From assembly GCF_900167455.1 (NCBI RefSeq), contig NZ_FUWJ01000002.1:992305-1056304 (forward strand): DNA of 64,000 nucleotides, given 5' to 3'. Position 1 is the stretch's first letter, and every line of letters starts with the position of its first letter. This document shows, in pieces, positions 61,709-64,000 of this stretch. Origin of the DNA: Enhydrobacter aerosaccus (lineage in GTDB: Bacteria > Pseudomonadota > Alphaproteobacteria > Reyranellales > Reyranellaceae). The notes under the pieces are model-generated. The model saw nothing but the letters and a program-made list of their open reading frames with translations, searched no databases and was not told the origin of the DNA. The translations under genes and the position numbers were made by a program.

Positions 61709-64000
61709 ATGTCCGCACAATCCATCGATGCCCAGCAGTTCGTTCGCGAGTACCAGGAAGGCACCGCGCGCCTGACCGAGGCCTATGGCTACAATCCGGC
61801 GCAGGAAATGGATTCCTGCGGCGTCGGCCTGGTCGTGGCGCTGGACGGCAAGCGCCGCCGCGACGTCGTCGCCGCCGGCATCGATGCCCTGAAGGCAGTG
61901 TGGCATCGCGGCGCCGTCGACGCCGACGGCAAGACCGGCGATGGCGCCGGCATCCATGTCGAGATCCCGCAGGATTTCTTCCGCGAGTATATCCGCGACG
62001 CCAGCGGCCTGGAGCCCCAGGTCGGCCGCATCGCCGTCGGCACGGTGTTCCTGCCGCGCACCGATCTCGGCGCGCAGGAGCGCTGCCGCACCATCGTCGA
62101 GACCGAAATCCTGCGATTCGGCCATACGATCCTGGGCTGGCGCCAGGTGCCGGTCGACATCTCGGTGATCGGCGAGAAGGCCAACGAGACTCGGCCCGAG
62201 ATCGAGCAGATCCTGATCGGCCGCGGCGACCTCAAGCTCGACAACCGCGAGTTCGAGAAGCAGCTCTATATCCTGCGCCGGCGCATGGAGAAGGCGGCGA
62301 TCGCGGAGAACATCTCCGAGTTCTATGTCTGCTCGCTGTCGTGCCGTTCCCTGATCTACAAGGGCATGTTCCTCGCCGAGCATCTGTCGCAGTTCTACCC
62401 CGACCTGCTCGACGAACGCTTCACGTCACGCTTTGCGATCTTCCACCAGCGCTACTCGACCAACACCTTCCCGCAATGGAAGCTGGCGCAGCCGTTCCGC
62501 GTGCTCGCGCACAACGGCGAGATCAACACGCTGCTGGGCAACGTCAACTGGATGAAGAGCCACGAGGCGCGCCTCGCCCATGACGGCTTCGGTTCCTTCA
62601 TCGAGGATTTGAAGCCGATCATCCAGCCCGGCGCCTCCGACTCTTCGGCGCTCGACAGCGTGTTCGAACTGCTGGTGCGCGGCCATCGCAACCTGCCGAT
62701 GGTCAAGACGATGATGATTCCCGAGGCCACGGGCACCAATCCCAACATCCCGGCCAACCACCGCGCCCTTTACCACTACGTGAACGGCGTCATGGAGCCG
62801 TGGGACGGACCGGCTGCGATCGCCGCCGTCGCCGGCAAGTGGGCGCTGGTCGGCCTCGACCGCAACGGTCTGCGGCCGATGCGCTATGTCATGACCTCCG
62901 ACGACCTGCTGATCGCGGGCTCGGAGGCCGGCATGGTGCCGCAGGACGAGGCCAAGATCGTCGAAAAGGGCCGGCTTGGCCCCGGCGAAATGCTGGCGGT
63001 CGATATGGACCAGCCGCAGCTCTACAAGGACCGCGAGCTCAAGGACATGCTGGCGGCGACGCACGACTATGCCGCGTGGACGAATCGCACCGTCGAGCTC
63101 GACTCGCTGATCAAGCAGGACGCGCCGCACGAACAGCGCTTCAGCGCCGAGGAGTTGCGCCGGCGGCAATATGCGGTGGGCTGGTCGATCGAGGATCTCG
63201 AAATGATCCTCCATCCCATGGTCGAGGACGGCAAGGAAGCCGTGGGCTCGATGGGCGACGACGCTCCCCTGGCGGTGCTAAGCGACACCTATCGCGGCAT
63301 GCACCACTATTTCCGCCAGAACTTCAGCCAGGTGACCAATCCGCCGATCGATAGCCTGCGCGAGCGCCAGGTCATGACGATCCGCACCCGGCTCGGCAAT
63401 CTCGGCAACATCCTCGACGAATCGCCCGAGCAGAGCGAGATGTTGTCGCTGCAGTCGCCGATCGTGCTCAATGCCGAATTCGAGGCGATGCGCAAGTACA
63501 TGGGCGACACCGCCGCGCGCATCGACTGCTCCTACGATCCCAAGGGCGGGCTCGACGCCATGCGCCAGGCCTTCGACCGCATCTGCAAGGAAGCCGAGGA
63601 CGCCGTCCGCAGCGGCTGCCTGCACGTCGTGCTGACGGATGCCAATATCGGCCCCGACCGCGCCGCGCTGCCGATGATCCTGGCCGCGGGCTGCGTGCAT
63701 TCCTACCTGGTGCGCCAGTCGCTGCGCACCTTCACGTCGCTCAATGTCCGCTCCGGCGAGTGCCTCGACGTGCACTATGTCGCGGTCATCATCGGCGTCG
63801 GCGCCACCACGGTGAATCCCTACCTCGCCGAGGAGACCATCGCCGCCCGCCATGCGCGCGGCCTGTTCGGCAAGCTGACGCTCGGCCAGTGCCTCGCCAA
63901 CTACAAGAAGGCGCTGGACGAGGGACTGCTGAAGGTGATGTCCAAGATGGGCATCTCCGTGCTGTCGTCCTACCGCGGCGGCTGCAACTTCGAGGCGGTC
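61709..64000 (+). CDS. gltB: glutamate synthase large subunit, N-terminal part (cut by window edge)
   Basis: The frame from ATG (61709-61711, with GGAGCAGGA upstream) stays open to the window end, giving 764 residues of a roughly 1500-residue protein. The glutaminase nucleophile is Cys37 in EMDSCGVGLVVALDGK after a 36-residue propeptide. FAIFHQRYSTNTFPQWKLA and FRVLAHNGEINTLLGNVNWM are signature glutaminase-domain segments. The later part includes the central domain (TFTSLNVRSGECLDVHYVAV). It makes glutamate from 2-oxoglutarate and glutamine with GltD. The FMN and 3Fe-4S parts lie outside. Confidence 0.95.
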   Translation, partial: MSAQSIDAQQFVREYQEGTARLTEAYGYNPAQEMDSCGVGLVVALDGKRRRDVVAAGIDALKAVWHRGAVDADGKTGDGAGIHVEIPQDFFREYIRDASGLEPQVGRIAVGTVFLPRTDLGAQERCRTIVETEILRFGHTILGWRQVPVDISVIGEKANETRPEIEQILIGRGDLKLDNREFEKQLYILRRRMEKAAIAENISEFYVCSLSCRSLIYKGMFLAEHLSQFYPDLLDERFTSRFAIFHQRYSTNTFPQWKLAQPFRVLAHNGEINTLLGNVNWMKSHEARLAHDGFGSFIEDLKPIIQPGASDSSALDSVFELLVRGHRNLPMVKTMMIPEATGTNPNIPANHRALYHYVNGVMEPWDGPAAIAAVAGKWALVGLDRNGLRPMRYVMTSDDLLIAGSEAGMVPQDEAKIVEKGRLGPGEMLAVDMDQPQLYKDRELKDMLAATHDYAAWTNRTVELDSLIKQDAPHEQRFSAEELRRRQYAVGWSIEDLEMILHPMVEDGKEAVGSMGDDAPLAVLSDTYRGMHHYFRQNFSQVTNPPIDSLRERQVMTIRTRLGNLGNILDESPEQSEMLSLQSPIVLNAEFEAMRKYMGDTAARIDCSYDPKGGLDAMRQAFDRICKEAEDAVRSGCLHVVLTDANIGPDRAALPMILAAGCVHSYLVRQSLRTFTSLNVRSGECLDVHYVAVIIGVGATTVNPYLAEETIAARHARGLFGKLTLGQCLANYKKALDEGLLKVMSKMGISVLSSYRGGCNFEAV

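Noticed and set aside
61277-62383. Long minus-strand frame opposite the tautomerase and gltB start
   Set aside because: It is antisense to clear gltB sequence and includes a translation of the palindromic repeat, a known source of spurious frames.

Overview
The window is GC-rich chromosomal DNA from an alphaproteobacterium. Supporting marks are the sdhCDAB order, a PhaR-type PHA regulator, an Hsp20 gene followed by a DUF1150 gene, an NDUFA9-like protein, a class II-type Asd, and paired mesaconyl-CoA hydratase and malyl-CoA lyase/thioesterase genes of the ethylmalonyl-CoA route. The overall mix (many CoA-ester genes, stand-alone binding proteins) would suit a Reyranella-like or other Rhodospirillales-type soil or water bacterium, but that placement is a guess. 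There is one tRNA (Leu, CAG), no rRNA, no CRISPR array, no phage and no transposase.

Region by region. 1-11.4 kb is a carbon-storage zone: phaA, an MFS gene and phaB lie on the minus strand, then a PhaC-type synthase with a small PhaE-like partner and a membrane LytTR regulator, with phaR divergent. A gamma-glutamyltransferase, an aconitate-type methyltransferase, an AhpD-like protein, a Tat-exported flavoprotein and a crotonase surround them. 11.5-16.4 kb holds an SGNH hydrolase, a serine hydrolase, an AapJ-like binding protein and a probable NlpC/P60-type hydrolase. 16.5-22.0 kb is central carbon metabolism on the minus strand: sdhCDAB and the mcl2-mch pair. 22.1-27.0 kb has pdxY, a LysE exporter, a RutE-like reductase, a TPR glycosyltransferase and asd. 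27.3-35.6 kb is a long plus-strand run: two tandem class III CoA-transferases, a Mpo1-like protein, a thioredoxin/TPR co-chaperone, a Lon-N protein, Trm112, DUF971, a flavin monooxygenase and murJ. 35.6-43.7 kb carries transporters and hydrolases, then trpS. 43.7-54.0 kb is an accessory zone of small regulators and stress genes: LysR, Csp, ArsR with AHSA1, AraC with an SDR, an 18-Cys copper-storage protein and a heparinase-like protein. 54.1-59.0 kb has Hsp20 with DUF1150, ptsN, rpoN, an RNase D-like exonuclease, tRNA-Leu and the NDUFA9-like gene. 59.3-64 kb is the glutamate synthase cluster gltD, GST, tautomerase, gltB, with gltB cut by the window edge.

The most interesting signals are non-coding. 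(1) hsp20 has a heat-shock-type promoter and a compact ROSE-like RNA thermometer that would sequester its Shine-Dalgarno. (2) gltD has a structured leader with an intrinsic terminator, a competing hairpin and an 18-codon ORF, which looks like an attenuator. (3) The arsR gene has a perfect palindromic operator just downstream of a TTGACA promoter. (4) A roughly 96-bp near-palindromic repeat sits immediately before gltB. (5) phaB has a 12-bp stem directly 5' of its Shine-Dalgarno. (6) A terminator facing the minus strand lies between two plus-strand genes and may mark a small RNA. (7) Four TCGCGA hexamers are spaced 10, 11 and 11 bp in an otherwise empty stretch. The gltD-first order with a GST and tautomerase inserted, and rpoN next to ptsN without hpf, are also atypical.
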